Assembly (NCBI GenBank): GCA_964437145.1
Contig: CAYTFW010000001.1
Span: forward strand, 48,746-112,745
Length of the DNA: 64,000 nucleotides
Direction: 5' to 3'
Source of the DNA: JAFAZJ01 sp964437145
Lineage (GTDB): Bacteria > Pseudomonadota > Alphaproteobacteria > Reyranellales > Reyranellaceae
The position numbers and the translations under genes are program-made. The notes under the pieces were generated by a model that ran no database searches, was not told where the DNA came from, and worked only from the letters and a program-made list of their open reading frames with translations. This document shows, piece after piece, positions 42,307 to 51,453 of the stretch (position 1 is the first letter of the stretch; each line of letters opens with the position of its first letter).

Positions 42307-43287
42307 ATGCGGGCGATCCAGGCGAGCGATCTGAGCTCGATCGACAGCTACCGATCCGTTGAGTTGCCGCTGCCGTCGCCCGGAGCCGGCGAGGTGCGGA
42401 TCAAGGTCGCAGCCTGCGGCGTCGGCTACGTCGACGCGCTGGTGGCGCTGGGTCGCTATCAGGTGAAGCCGGCGCTGCCGCATGTGCTTGGCGGCGAAGC
42501 GGCGGGCTGGATCGACGCGGTGGGCGCGGGAGTCGACGGCCTCGTCGTGGGCGCCCGCGTGCTGGCGCAGGTCAGCGGCGGCTTCGCGCAATTCGCCCTG
42601 GCGCCGGCGGCTTCCGTGCGAGTCCTTCCCGATCGCATGAGCATGGCGCAGGCGGCGGGCTTTCGGATCAACTACGTCACGGCGCTGCATGCGCTGCGCG
42701 ATCGGGCACGGCTCGCGTCGGGCGAGACGCTGCTTGTGATCGGCGCCGCTGGCGGCACCGGCCTGGCGGCGGTGCAGATCGGCAAGCTGCTGGGCGCGCG
42801 GGTGATCGGCGTCGCCTCCACCGAGGCCAAGCGCACGGCGGTCCTGCGCCACGGCGCCGATGCGACGCTCGATCGCGAGCCCGAGGGCTGGCGCGAGCGC
42901 TTGAAGGCCATCGCGCCCGACGGCATCGACGTCGTGTTCGATCCGGTGAGCGGGCCGCTGCTGCAGCCGGCTTTCCGCTCGCTGCGCTGGGGCGGCCGCC
43001 ATCTGGTGATCGGCTTCGCCTCGGGCGCCATCCCCGCCCTGCCGGTCAACCTGCCGCTGCTCAAGGGGGCGGCGCTGATTGGCGTCGACTACCGCCAGTT
43101 CGCGGCGGTTTTCGAGACGGCCTATGCCGGGCAGGAGCTCGGCGAGCTGCTCGATTGGGTCGCCGACGGCCGGCTCGCTCCGCCCATCGGGCGCGTCTTC
43201 GGCTTCGATCAGTATCGCGACGCGCTGACCTTCGCGCTCAGCGGCGAAGGTATCGGCAAGACGATCTTCGAGGTGGCCGGCTCATAG
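42307..43287 (+). CDS. Zinc-independent quinone oxidoreductase/MDR-family reductase
   Basis: This 326-residue medium-chain reductase has an N-terminal GroES-like domain (PGAGEVRIKVAACGVGYVDA) and a Rossmann NADPH motif GAAGGTGLAAVQIGKLLGA. It is typical of NADPH:quinone oxidoreductase or acryloyl-CoA-like reductases and lacks the alcohol dehydrogenase zinc ligands. It starts 2 nt after the carboxylase alpha gene and is the operon's last gene. It replaces the HMG-CoA lyase seen in many liu operons. Confidence 0.9.
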   Translation: MRAIQASDLSSIDSYRSVELPLPSPGAGEVRIKVAACGVGYVDALVALGRYQVKPALPHVLGGEAAGWIDAVGAGVDGLVVGARVLAQVSGGFAQFALAPAASVRVLPDRMSMAQAAGFRINYVTALHALRDRARLASGETLLVIGAAGGTGLAAVQIGKLLGARVIGVASTEAKRTAVLRHGADATLDREPEGWRERLKAIAPDGIDVVFDPVSGPLLQPAFRSLRWGGRHLVIGFASGAIPALPVNLPLLKGAALIGVDYRQFAAVFETAYAGQELGELLDWVADGRLAPPIGRVFGFDQYRDALTFALSGEGIGKTIFEVAGS

Positions 43288-43299
43288 AGCGGGGGCATC

Positions 43300-43386
43300 T
43301 GTCATCCCGAGCGCAGCGAGGGATCTCTTTGGGAGCGCCGGCGTCTCGCCGGCCTCTTTGTGAGCCGGCGGGACGCCAGCGCTCCC
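43300..43386. repeat. Composite palindromic repeat R2 (type B inside a type A left arm)
   Basis: The left arm is TGTCATCCCGAGCGCAGCGA (43300 on). It is followed by a type B hairpin with arms at 43331-43353 and 43364-43386. The right type A arm, intact in R1, is not recognisable; only a CCTCGCT...GCTCGG remnant is seen up to the convergent gene's stop. It lies between convergent genes. Confidence 0.85.
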
Positions 43387-43403
43387 AGGAAGGCAGCCTC
43401 GCT

Positions 43404-44969
43404 TTAGCTCGGCGTGAAGATGTTGCGCTTGCCGTCGCTGGAGAGCGTGCCGGAACGGCCGAGCTGATCCTTGCTGATCATGTCCTGCAGCAGCGTCGGA
43501 TCGTCCGGCGTATTGGCGACGAAGCGGTTGCCGTTCTCGAGCCGGCCGAAGACCACGGCGAAGTGCGGCGTCGTGCCGTTGAAGGTCACGGTGTAGGTCT
43601 CGATCTTTGCCGTGCCCTGGGGCGCGGCCTCGACATGCACGGTCGGCAGCGCGTCGAGCTCGGCCTGGAATTTCTTGGGATCTTCGCGCGTCCACGTGCC
43701 CTGCGTCGGCGTCGTCGAGTAGATGCCGGCGGAGTGCTTGGTGACGTAGTTGCCGTTGGCCGTGACCATGCCGAAGGCGCCGGGCCGGGCGCGCAGGCGC
43801 GACGTCATCTCGGCGATCGAGTGGGTGACGTAGTTGTTGCCGGGGCCACCGAAGAACGGCAGGCCGCCGGTTACCGTGAGCCCACGCGGATCGTCCTCGG
43901 CCAGGCCGATCTCGCGGCAGCCGATCTCGACCGCCGAGGGGAAGCAGCTGTAGAGATCGAACAGATCCATTTGCGCGACCGTCTTGCCGGCCATCGCCAG
44001 CGAGCGCGTGGCACAGCCGCGGATCGCGGCCGAGCGATGCAGCGCGGTGCGCTCGCTGGTCACCCAGGTGTCGGAGCCGTCGGCGCAGCCGTGCAGGAAC
44101 ACCCAGCGGTCGCGCGGAATGCCCAGCGCCTTGGCCTGGCCGACCGAGGTCATGACCACCGACGCCGCCTGGTCGACCAGCGCGTTGGAGTTCATCAGGC
44201 GTGGGTAGGGGAAGGCGATATAGCGGTTCTCGGCGTCGACCGTGGCGATTTGCTCGGCGCTGTAGCCCTCGCGCCGCGTCGCCAGCGGATTGGCCTTCGC
44301 CACCTTGGCGAAGCCCGCGAACAGCCGGCCCATCGATAGCATGTGGTCGGGCAGCGAGCGGCCCGCGGCACCACGGATCGCATTCTCGATCAGCGGATAG
44401 AAGTAGATCGCCGCGTTCAGCCGATGGCGCTCTTCCTCCGGACTGTAGCCCAGCCGGTCGTCGCCGATGCGCAGCGGCTGGCCGCCCGGCGACTCGTTCC
44501 AATCCAGGGTCATCTTCTCCTTGCGGCCGATGGCGTTGGTGCGCATCAGCTCGGCGCCGGCGACCAGCGCCGCGCGGATTTCGCCGCGCGTGATCTGCTC
44601 GGCGAATTTGTTGACCATGTACTGGGGCATGTTGCCGCCGACATGGGCGTAATAGAGGTCGCGCACATTGGTCGCGCCGATGCGGTTGGCGACGCTGCGT
44701 GGCGGATTGTCCGAACGGCCGAAGGGCGAGGAGAAGCGCGGGCTGTAATCGGTGAACAGCGGCAGTATGACGAGGGCGTCGAGCGTGGCCGCGAGCGCCG
44801 CCGCGCCCTTGGCCGCGCGCGCGTCATCGAGCGCCAGGCGCGCGGCTTCCGCCATGAAGGCTGAAGGCGAGCGCGCGCTGGTCGGCTTGGACGTCGTGTC
44901 GGTGATCTGGCCGCTGCCGATCAGGATCGGCGTGCTGTCCTCGACCTTGGCGAGATCGTCGCTGCTCAT
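43404..44969 (-). CDS. Thiolase-like acetyl-CoA acetyltransferase
   Basis: This 521-residue protein belongs to the long thiolase-like group in bacterial CoA-catabolic regions. Features include SVANRIGATNVRDLYYAHVG near the N-terminus, FDLYSCFPSAVEIGCREIGL and GNYVTKHSAGIYSTTP. The ordinary thiolase nucleophile motif is not obvious, so catalysis is uncertain. A strong GGAGG lies 8 nt before the ATG at 44969. It is divergent from the M20 gene and ends against R2. Confidence 0.8.
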   Translation of the reverse strand: MSSDDLAKVEDSTPILIGSGQITDTTSKPTSARSPSAFMAEAARLALDDARAAKGAAALAATLDALVILPLFTDYSPRFSSPFGRSDNPPRSVANRIGATNVRDLYYAHVGGNMPQYMVNKFAEQITRGEIRAALVAGAELMRTNAIGRKEKMTLDWNESPGGQPLRIGDDRLGYSPEEERHRLNAAIYFYPLIENAIRGAAGRSLPDHMLSMGRLFAGFAKVAKANPLATRREGYSAEQIATVDAENRYIAFPYPRLMNSNALVDQAASVVMTSVGQAKALGIPRDRWVFLHGCADGSDTWVTSERTALHRSAAIRGCATRSLAMAGKTVAQMDLFDLYSCFPSAVEIGCREIGLAEDDPRGLTVTGGLPFFGGPGNNYVTHSIAEMTSRLRARPGAFGMVTANGNYVTKHSAGIYSTTPTQGTWTREDPKKFQAELDALPTVHVEAAPQGTAKIETYTVTFNGTTPHFAVVFGRLENGNRFVANTPDDPTLLQDMISKDQLGRSGTLSSDGKRNIFTPS

Positions 44970-45081
44970 GGGCGTATCCTCCGTGCGCCCGATATAGCAT
45001 CGCCAGGTCAAGTCCGGCCGCGCTTGACCCTTGTCCGTATCGCTCTACGATCCGGGCACCTTCCCGCAGCCGGAGCGTCCC

Positions 45082-46275
45082 ATGCCCGTCATCAATCGCA
45101 TCGCCGACTTCCATCAGGAGATGACGGCCTGGCGTCACGACATCCACAGCCATCCCGAGACCGCCTTCGAGGAGGTGCGCACCGCCGAGGTGGTAGCCAA
45201 GAAGCTCGAATCCTGGGGCATCGAGGTGCATCGCGGCCTGGCCAAGACTGGCGTGATCGGCACCCTGCGGTCGGGCACCTCGGGCCGCTCGATCGGCCTG
45301 CGCGCTGACATGGACGCGCTCGACGTGCACGAGACCAACAAGTTCGGCCACGCTTCGACCATCCCGGGCAAGATGCACGCCTGCGGCCATGACGGGCATA
45401 CCTGCATGCTGCTGGGCGCCGCGAAGTACCTCGCCGAGACGCGCAATTTCGACGGCACGGTGCACTTCATCTTCCAGCCGGCCGAGGAGAACGAGGGCGG
45501 CGGCCGTGTGATGGTCGAGGAGGGGCTATTCGACAAGTTCCGCTGCGACGACGTCTACGGCATGCACAACATCCCGGGTATCGCGACCGGCCGTTTCGCC
45601 ATTCGCTCGGGCCCGATGATGGCCGCCTACGACATCTTCGAGATCGTGGTGAAGGGCGTCGGCGCGCATGGCGCCATGCCGCACCAGGGCATCGATCCGG
45701 TCGTCGTCGGCTCGCACATCGTGACGGCGCTGCAGTCGATCGTGGCGCGCAACGTCGATCCCATGAGCACCGCCGTCGTGTCGACGACGCAGATCCACGC
45801 CGGCGACACCTGGAACGTGATCCCGCAGGAATGCACGCTGCGCGGCACGGTGCGCACCTTCAAGAAGGAGGTGCAGGACATGATCGAGGCGCGCATCGAG
45901 AAGATCGCGCGCAACGTCGCCGCCGGCTTCGGCGCCGAGGTGATCAAGTGGCGCTACGAGCGGCGCTATCCCGCCACGGTCAACAGCGAGGCCGAGACCG
46001 AGAAGGCGGCGCGCGCCGCGGCAGCCCTGGTCGGCGACGGCAACGTCAATCGCAACCCGACGCCGGCGATGGGTTCGGAAGACTTCGCCTGGATGCTGCT
46101 GGCCAAGCCCGGCGCCTATATCTGGATCGGCAATGGCGACGGCGAAGGCAGCTGCATGGTCCACAACCCCGGCTACGACTTCAACGACGAGATCCTGCCG
46201 CTCGGCGCCTCGTACTGGGTCACGCTGGTCGAGCAGCAGCTGGCGAAGGAGTCGTTGCGGCGGGCGGCGGAGTAG
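45082..46275 (+). CDS. M20-family amidohydrolase (hippurate hydrolase / IAA-amide hydrolase type)
   Basis: This 397-residue metallo-amidohydrolase starts MPVINRIADFHQEMTAWRHD. The metal and catalytic motifs include GLRADMDALDVHE, MHACGHDGHTCMLLGAAKYL, FQPAEENEGGGRVM and the terminal MGSEDFAWML. The pattern fits N-acyl amino acid hydrolases such as hippuricase. The start at 45082 was chosen on homology; an upstream GGAGC may serve as the ribosome site. Confidence 0.92.
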   Translation: MPVINRIADFHQEMTAWRHDIHSHPETAFEEVRTAEVVAKKLESWGIEVHRGLAKTGVIGTLRSGTSGRSIGLRADMDALDVHETNKFGHASTIPGKMHACGHDGHTCMLLGAAKYLAETRNFDGTVHFIFQPAEENEGGGRVMVEEGLFDKFRCDDVYGMHNIPGIATGRFAIRSGPMMAAYDIFEIVVKGVGAHGAMPHQGIDPVVVGSHIVTALQSIVARNVDPMSTAVVSTTQIHAGDTWNVIPQECTLRGTVRTFKKEVQDMIEARIEKIARNVAAGFGAEVIKWRYERRYPATVNSEAETEKAARAAAALVGDGNVNRNPTPAMGSEDFAWMLLAKPGAYIWIGNGDGEGSCMVHNPGYDFNDEILPLGASYWVTLVEQQLAKESLRRAAE

Positions 46276-46277
46276 CT

Positions 46278-46343
46278 GGGAGCGCCGGCGTCCCGCCGGC
46301 TCTTCTCTTCGTTTTTTGAGGCCGGCGGGACGCCGGCGGTCCC
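46278..46343. repeat. Type B palindromic repeat R3
   Basis: Arms GGGAGCGCCGGCGTCCCGCC... at 46278-46300 and the inverse at 46321-46343 form a near-perfect 23-bp stem. It fills almost the entire 70-bp gap between two convergent genes. Confidence 0.9.
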
Positions 46344-46345
46344 AA

Positions 46346-47896
46346 TCAACGCCGCTCGGCGATGGCGCCGGCGGCGTAGTTGAGGGCGCGGGCGTAGAGC
46401 TGGCGGTCCTTCAGCAGGCGCTCGGCGAGATCGAGATCCTTGTTCGGCATGTCGTCGACCGGCGGGCAGGTGGCGCGCAGGCGGCTGATGCGTTCCGGCG
46501 GCAGCTTGCGCGTGGCGTGCCACTCGGCGAGCGTCGAGCGCACGGCCTGGGCGCGCGCGTCGAGCTCGCCCGACAGCGTGTCGGGCCCGCCGAAGCGGCT
46601 GGTGCACACCGTCGGCAGCACGCCCAACTCGTGCCAGGCGTAGCCCGAGGGCGCGTGCATGCGCGACCAGGTCAGGGTCAGCTCGCCCTCGTTGGGCAGG
46701 CGCACCACGGTCTGCACCGTGCCTTTGCCGTAGGAGGCGCTGCCGACCAGGATGGCGCGGCCGCGATCCTGCAGCGCGGCGCCGACGATCTCGGCGGCCG
46801 AGGCCGAGCGGCCGTTCATGATCGCCACCATCGGCACGCCCTCGAGCAGCGCGCCGTTGCCGGAGCGGAAGGTCTGGCGGCTGTCGGGATGGCGTCCGTC
46901 GGTGGTCAGCAGCAAGCCGTTATCGAGCAGCAGCTCGGCGACCGAGATCGCCTGGTCGAGCAGGCCGCCGGGATTGCCGCGCATGTCGAGGATGATGCCG
47001 CCGAGCGAGCCGGCCGGCTCGGCCTTGAGCTTCTGCAGCGTGGCGCGCAGCGTCTCCGTCGTACCGCTGTTGAAGCCGCTGAGCTTGATCAGCGCGATGT
47101 CGCCGCGCCGCTCCAGGCTCACCGTGGTCGGGATGATCAGCGCCCGGCGGACGGCGAAGCCGAGCTCGGCGCCGGCCGAGGGCCGGAACACCGTGACGCC
47201 GACCTGCTCGCCGATGCGGCCACGCAGCAGGCGCACGACGTCGCGCATCGGCCTGCCGGTGACGCGCTCGTTGTCGACGGCGACGATGCGGTCGCCCGCC
47301 TTGATGCCGGCCAAAGCCGCCGGCGCGCCCTCCTGCACCGCGGTGATCACGGTGGCGTCGTTCTCGCTCTGCACGGTCACGCCGATACCGCCGGCGCCCT
47401 CGCGGTTGAAGCGGTTGTCGCGCGCCTCCTGTGGGTCGGAATAGCGCGAGTTCTTGTCGAGCTGCTTGGCGGCGGCGTCGAGCGCCGCCTTGACCACGCG
47501 ATCGCGCGTGGCGTCGCGCATCAGCGGCGTCGCGCCGATCAGCTGCTCGACCATCTCGGCGGCGACGCCCGCCCAGGCGCGCGCGTCATCAGGAGAGGTC
47601 GGCGCGGCGCGGTCGAGCAGCACGCGGTCGCCGGCGGTCAGTCGCAGGCTGGCGCCGAGGTCGTCGAGCTTCAGCTCGGGGTCGAGCGCGGCCGCGCCGC
47701 GCACGGTCTCGACCGTCAGCTGGCGGAAATCGCGCTCCTCGATGTAGCGGTCGGCGATGGCGCGGTAGCTCGCCAGCATCACCCGGGCGGCGGAGACGTC
47801 GCGGCCGGGCACCGGCGCGCTGGTGGCGGGGCCGTCGGAGGACAGACATGAGGCGACGCCGGCCGCGGCGATCAAGGTCGCCAGGGTCCGCGTCAT
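46346..47896 (-). CDS. S41-family C-terminal processing protease, lipoprotein
   Basis: This 516-residue protein has a lipoprotein signal ending in LIAAAGVASC, then a PDZ domain (about 180-270, with GIGVTVQSENDATVITAVQE). The tail protease domain carries the catalytic Ser in NGRSASAAEIV and Lys in SASYGKGTVQTV. It probably trims C-termini of envelope proteins. The ATG at 47896 starts the lipoprotein signal. Confidence 0.9.
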   Translation of the reverse strand: MTRTLATLIAAAGVASCLSSDGPATSAPVPGRDVSAARVMLASYRAIADRYIEERDFRQLTVETVRGAAALDPELKLDDLGASLRLTAGDRVLLDRAAPTSPDDARAWAGVAAEMVEQLIGATPLMRDATRDRVVKAALDAAAKQLDKNSRYSDPQEARDNRFNREGAGGIGVTVQSENDATVITAVQEGAPAALAGIKAGDRIVAVDNERVTGRPMRDVVRLLRGRIGEQVGVTVFRPSAGAELGFAVRRALIIPTTVSLERRGDIALIKLSGFNSGTTETLRATLQKLKAEPAGSLGGIILDMRGNPGGLLDQAISVAELLLDNGLLLTTDGRHPDSRQTFRSGNGALLEGVPMVAIMNGRSASAAEIVGAALQDRGRAILVGSASYGKGTVQTVVRLPNEGELTLTWSRMHAPSGYAWHELGVLPTVCTSRFGGPDTLSGELDARAQAVRSTLAEWHATRKLPPERISRLRATCPPVDDMPNKDLDLAERLLKDRQLYARALNYAAGAIAERR

Positions 47897-48082
47897 TCTG
47901 CGGCTCCAAACGCCGCGATCTCTACGAAGCCTACGAAATGCCGCCATCTTCCCACGCGCATCATCCCGCGCCTTCGATCGGGCGCTTCGTGACGACATCA
48001 GCTTACCACAGACGGCGCCGGGAACCACGGCGTATCGCCGCGGTCCTGTGGAACAGGCGGCGTCGCCCGTCCGGTCGAGCGG

Positions 48083-48454
48083 TCAGTTGGCGCAGCGCAC
48101 GGCGTCGACCTCGCAGGTCGAGCCGGCGGGTCCGCGGCTGCAGAATTGCAGCGCGTAGGACTTCGCGGTCTCGGCGTTGTTGCCGGTACCGAAGCCGGGG
48201 CCACGCTGCGTGCCGGTCGCTACCGCGATGCAGCGCGCCAGGACGACGTTGCCCGCCCTGCAGCCCGCCGACGCGCAGCGCGACAGCGCCTCGTTGATCG
48301 CCGTCTGCCGGTCGGTCCGGCCCCAGCTCAGCCCCCACCGTCCGGTCGCCGAGTCGTAGGCATAGGTCGCCCAGGTCTGGGACTGGCCATGTGCCGCCGT
48401 GGCGCCCGCGAGCAACGCGGCGCCGAAAGCGACGGTGCGAATTAGCCGATTCAA
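48083..48454 (-). CDS. Secreted DUF4189-like protein
   Basis: This 123-residue protein has a signal peptide (MNRLIRTVAFGAALLAGATA, cleavage near AHGQ). The mature region WATYAYDSATGRWGLSWGRT and multiple cysteines (in RCASAGCRAGNVVLARCIAV) resemble the DUF4189 family. Function is unknown. It lies alone between the S41 protease and the DUF983 gene. Confidence 0.75.
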   Translation of the reverse strand: MNRLIRTVAFGAALLAGATAAHGQSQTWATYAYDSATGRWGLSWGRTDRQTAINEALSRCASAGCRAGNVVLARCIAVATGTQRGPGFGTGNNAETAKSYALQFCSRGPAGSTCEVDAVRCAN

Positions 48455-48547
48455 TCAAGCCTCCCCCGAGGCGCGATCGGTTCTGTCGCGCCGTTATTCA
48501 TTGCCAAGTAGCACGGACGGTGACGCGGATGCCATGCGTCATGGCGC

Positions 48548-48949
48548 TCAGCGCGGCTTGAAGCGCAGCGCCCAGAGCAGTCCGATGGTGGCGCCCTTGA
48601 TGCGCGGCAACAGCGTGAGGCTGAGCAGCAGCGCGGCCGGGATCCACAGCAGGGCGTGCACCCACAGCGAGGGCGCCCAGCCGCGCTCGACCATCAGCAC
48701 CAGCGGCACGATGATGTGGCCGATGATGAAGATGGTGAAGTAGGCCGGCGCGTCGTCGGCGCGAAAGGGCTCGAGATCCTCGCCGCAGCTGGCGCAGGCT
48801 GGCGCCATCTTGAGAAAGGCACGGAACAGGGTTGGCTCGCCACAGCGCGGGCAGCGCCGGCACCAGCCACGCCACATCGCGGCCGGTCGATCGCGGCGTT
48901 CGCCGTCGTCGATCGGGACCGGTGGCGCGATGGGTTCCGAGGCGGACAT
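48548..48949 (-). CDS. DUF983-family membrane protein
   Basis: This 133-residue protein has a CxxC...CxxC pair (CRRCPRCGEP and PACASCGEDL) like a small zinc ribbon and two hydrophobic helices (about 70-90 and 95-115). The motif FRADDAPAYFTIFIIGHIIV is typical of the DUF983 family. Two in-frame ATGs (48949 and 48961) are possible. Function is unknown. Confidence 0.85.
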   Translation of the reverse strand: MSASEPIAPPVPIDDGERRDRPAAMWRGWCRRCPRCGEPTLFRAFLKMAPACASCGEDLEPFRADDAPAYFTIFIIGHIIVPLVLMVERGWAPSLWVHALLWIPAALLLSLTLLPRIKGATIGLLWALRFKPR

Positions 48950-49027
48950 GGCGCGAACCATAAGCCGATGACGGGCGGACGCCATCGCGACCCATTGGCG
49001 CGGCGTGGCGCATCGCCGCGCGACCAT

Positions 49028-49096
49028 GGGAGCGCCGGCGTCCCGCCGGCTCTTGTCATGTCTTCTTCATGAAGCCGGCGGGACGCCGGCGGTCCC
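49028..49096. repeat. Type B palindromic repeat R4
   Basis: Arms GGGAGCGCCGGCGTCCCGCC... at 49028-49050 and the inverse at 49074-49096 pair over 23 bp with one variant base. It lies 7 bp from the rnr stop. Confidence 0.9.
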
Positions 49097-49103
49097 ACAA
49101 GAC

Positions 49104-51377
49104 CTACCGTCGCCGGCCACGCTTGATCTGCGGCGGCTTGCCCGGGCGGTTGGTCGGATGACGGCCGCGCTTGGCGCCGTCGCGCGCCGGCCGAGCCGCG
49201 GGCCGCACCGAAGGCGCGCCGCCGATCTTCTCGATCAGCTCGAACACCAGGCTGCCGGTGGCGACGTCGCACTCGCGCAGCTTCACCACCAGCGCGTCGC
49301 CCAGACGATAGGTGAGCCCGCTGCGCCCGCCGACCAGCGCCTGGCCGGGCTCGTCGTGCTTGAAGTATTCCTGGCCCAGCGTCTTGATCGGGATCAGGCC
49401 CTGCGCGCCGCTGTCGTCGAGCGCCACGAACAGGCCGAAGCGCGTGACCCCTGATACGCGGGCGGCGAACTCGGCGCCGACGCGCTCGCTCATATAGGCG
49501 GCCATGTAGCGATCCATCGCCGCGCGCTCGGCGACCACGGCGCGCCGCTCGCACAGGGAGATGTGCTCGCCCATCTCGGCGAAATTGGCGCCTTCGGCAT
49601 GGGCGAGACCGCCTTCGCCCAGGCGCAGCGCGGCGATCAGGCCGCGATGCACCAGCAAATCGGCATAGCGACGGATCGGCGAAGTGAAATGCGCGTAGCG
49701 CCGCAAGGCCAGGCCGAAATGGCCGATATTGTCAGGGCTGTAGATCGCCTGGCTCTGGCCGCGCAGGATGGTCTCGCTGACCAGCCGCTCGTGCGGCGAT
49801 CCGGCGGCCTTGTCCAGCGCGCGCGCGAAATCCTTGGGCCGGAGGTTGAGGCCGGGCGGCAGGCCGATGCCCAGCGATCCCAGGAACTGGCGCAGCGCTT
49901 CGAGCTTCAGCGGATCGGGCTTGTCGTGCACGCGATACATGCAGGGCATGTGGCGCTGTTCCAGGGTCTCGGCCGCGGCGACATTGGCGAGGATCATGAA
50001 TTCCTCGATCAACTTGTGGCTGTCGAGCCGCTGGCGCACGCCGAACTCGACGATGCGCCCGCGCTCGTCGAGCACCGCGCGCTTCTCCGGCAGGTCGAGG
50101 TCGAGCGTGCCGCGCGCGCGCCGCGCGGCGTCGAGCGCGGCGTAGGCGCCATAGAGCGGCGCCACGACCAGCTCCATCAACGGCCCGAGCTCGTCATCGG
50201 GCTGGCCGTCGCGCGCCGCCTGCATTCTTGTGTAGGTCAGCCGCGCCGCCGAATGGATCATCGCGCGGTGGAAGCGATGGCGCAGCATGCGGCCATCGCG
50301 GTCGATCCACATCTCGGCGACCATCACCGGCCGGTCCTCGCGCGGGCGCAGCGAGCACCAGCCGTTGCTGAGCTCCTCCGGCAGCATCGGCACGACACGG
50401 TCGGGGAAATAGACCGAGTTGCCGCGGCGATAGGCGTCGCGATCCAGCCCGTCGTCGGGGCGCACGTACCAGGCGACGTCGGCGATCGCCACCATTAGGC
50501 GCCAGCCGCCGTCGTTGTCGGCTGCGGTATCGGGCTCGGCGAAGACCGCGTCGTCGAAATCGCGCGCGTCCTCGCCGTCGATGGTGACGAAGGGCACGGC
50601 GCGCAGGTCGAGGCGATCGCCCATCGGCGCCGGGCCGCTGGTCGCGGCTTGGTCGAGCGCGGCATCGGCGAACTCGACCGGGATGTCGTTGGCGGCGATG
50701 GCGATCAGGCTGACAGTGCGCGGCTCGAACAGCGATCCCACGCGCTCGACGACGCGGCCGCGACGCGCCAACGGGCCGCCCAACTGCTCGACCCAGACCA
50801 CGTCATTGGGCCGCGCATCGCCGCGCGCGGCGGCGTCGATGGCGATCTCGAAACGCAACTTGCGATCGGTCGGGCGCACGATGCCGGGGCCACGCGTCTC
50901 GCTCGCGGCTTCGAAGACGCCCAGGATGCGGCGTGGGCCGGCGCCGACCTTGCGCACGATCTTGGCTTCGTAGCGGTTGGCGCCGCGCTTCTTCAGCGAC
51001 ACCAGCAGCCGGTCGCCGGCGCCCGGCGCGGCGTGGTCCGTCGATGCGAGCACGACGATCTCGGGCGGCGCCTTGCCGTCGTCGGGATTCCAGCGCGCCG
51101 GCTTGGCTTGCACGTCGCCGTCGGCGTCGGGGCCGATCACCTCGACCACGAGGTATTCGGGCAGCGAGTCGGGCGCCATCAGCTCGCGCCGCGTGCCGCG
51201 CGAGACCGCGCCGTCGGCGCGCAGGTCGCGCAGCATCTGCTTGAGCGCCACGCGGTCGGCGCCTTTCACATTGAAAGCTTTGGCGATCTCGCGCTTGCCG
51301 ACGGGCACCGGGCTTTCGCGGATGAATCGCAACACGTCATCGCGCGAGGGGAGGGGAACGGGAGTCTTCTTGTTCAT
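49104..51377 (-). CDS. rnr: Ribonuclease R
   Basis: This 757-residue 3'-5' exoribonuclease degrades structured RNA. The N-terminus MNKKTPVPLPSRDDVLRFIR is family-like. The catalytic RNB motif is IDGEDARDFDDAVF and later HFTSPIRRYADLLVHR; an S1 domain (about 630-720) and a basic Arg/Lys tail follow. The ATG at 51377 is directly next to the inverted repeat R5, so there is no normal ribosome site, and the start may depend on coupling to topA or on the hairpin. Confidence 0.94.
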   Translation of the reverse strand: MNKKTPVPLPSRDDVLRFIRESPVPVGKREIAKAFNVKGADRVALKQMLRDLRADGAVSRGTRRELMAPDSLPEYLVVEVIGPDADGDVQAKPARWNPDDGKAPPEIVVLASTDHAAPGAGDRLLVSLKKRGANRYEAKIVRKVGAGPRRILGVFEAASETRGPGIVRPTDRKLRFEIAIDAAARGDARPNDVVWVEQLGGPLARRGRVVERVGSLFEPRTVSLIAIAANDIPVEFADAALDQAATSGPAPMGDRLDLRAVPFVTIDGEDARDFDDAVFAEPDTAADNDGGWRLMVAIADVAWYVRPDDGLDRDAYRRGNSVYFPDRVVPMLPEELSNGWCSLRPREDRPVMVAEMWIDRDGRMLRHRFHRAMIHSAARLTYTRMQAARDGQPDDELGPLMELVVAPLYGAYAALDAARRARGTLDLDLPEKRAVLDERGRIVEFGVRQRLDSHKLIEEFMILANVAAAETLEQRHMPCMYRVHDKPDPLKLEALRQFLGSLGIGLPPGLNLRPKDFARALDKAAGSPHERLVSETILRGQSQAIYSPDNIGHFGLALRRYAHFTSPIRRYADLLVHRGLIAALRLGEGGLAHAEGANFAEMGEHISLCERRAVVAERAAMDRYMAAYMSERVGAEFAARVSGVTRFGLFVALDDSGAQGLIPIKTLGQEYFKHDEPGQALVGGRSGLTYRLGDALVVKLRECDVATGSLVFELIEKIGGAPSVRPAARPARDGAKRGRHPTNRPGKPPQIKRGRRR

Positions 51378-51450
51378 GGGAGCGCCGGCGTCCCGCCGGC
51401 ATCTTCGCGGTGATGGGTCGAGCATGAGCCGGCGGGACGCCGGCGCTCCC
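51378..51450. repeat. Type B palindromic repeat R5, abutting the rnr start codon
   Basis: Arms at 51378-51400 and 51428-51450 pair over 23 bp. Together with 3 extra bases it fills the whole gap between the topA stop (51454) and the rnr ATG (51377). The loop contains another in-frame ATG that would add 16 residues to RNase R. Confidence 0.92.
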
Positions 51451-51453
51451 AGG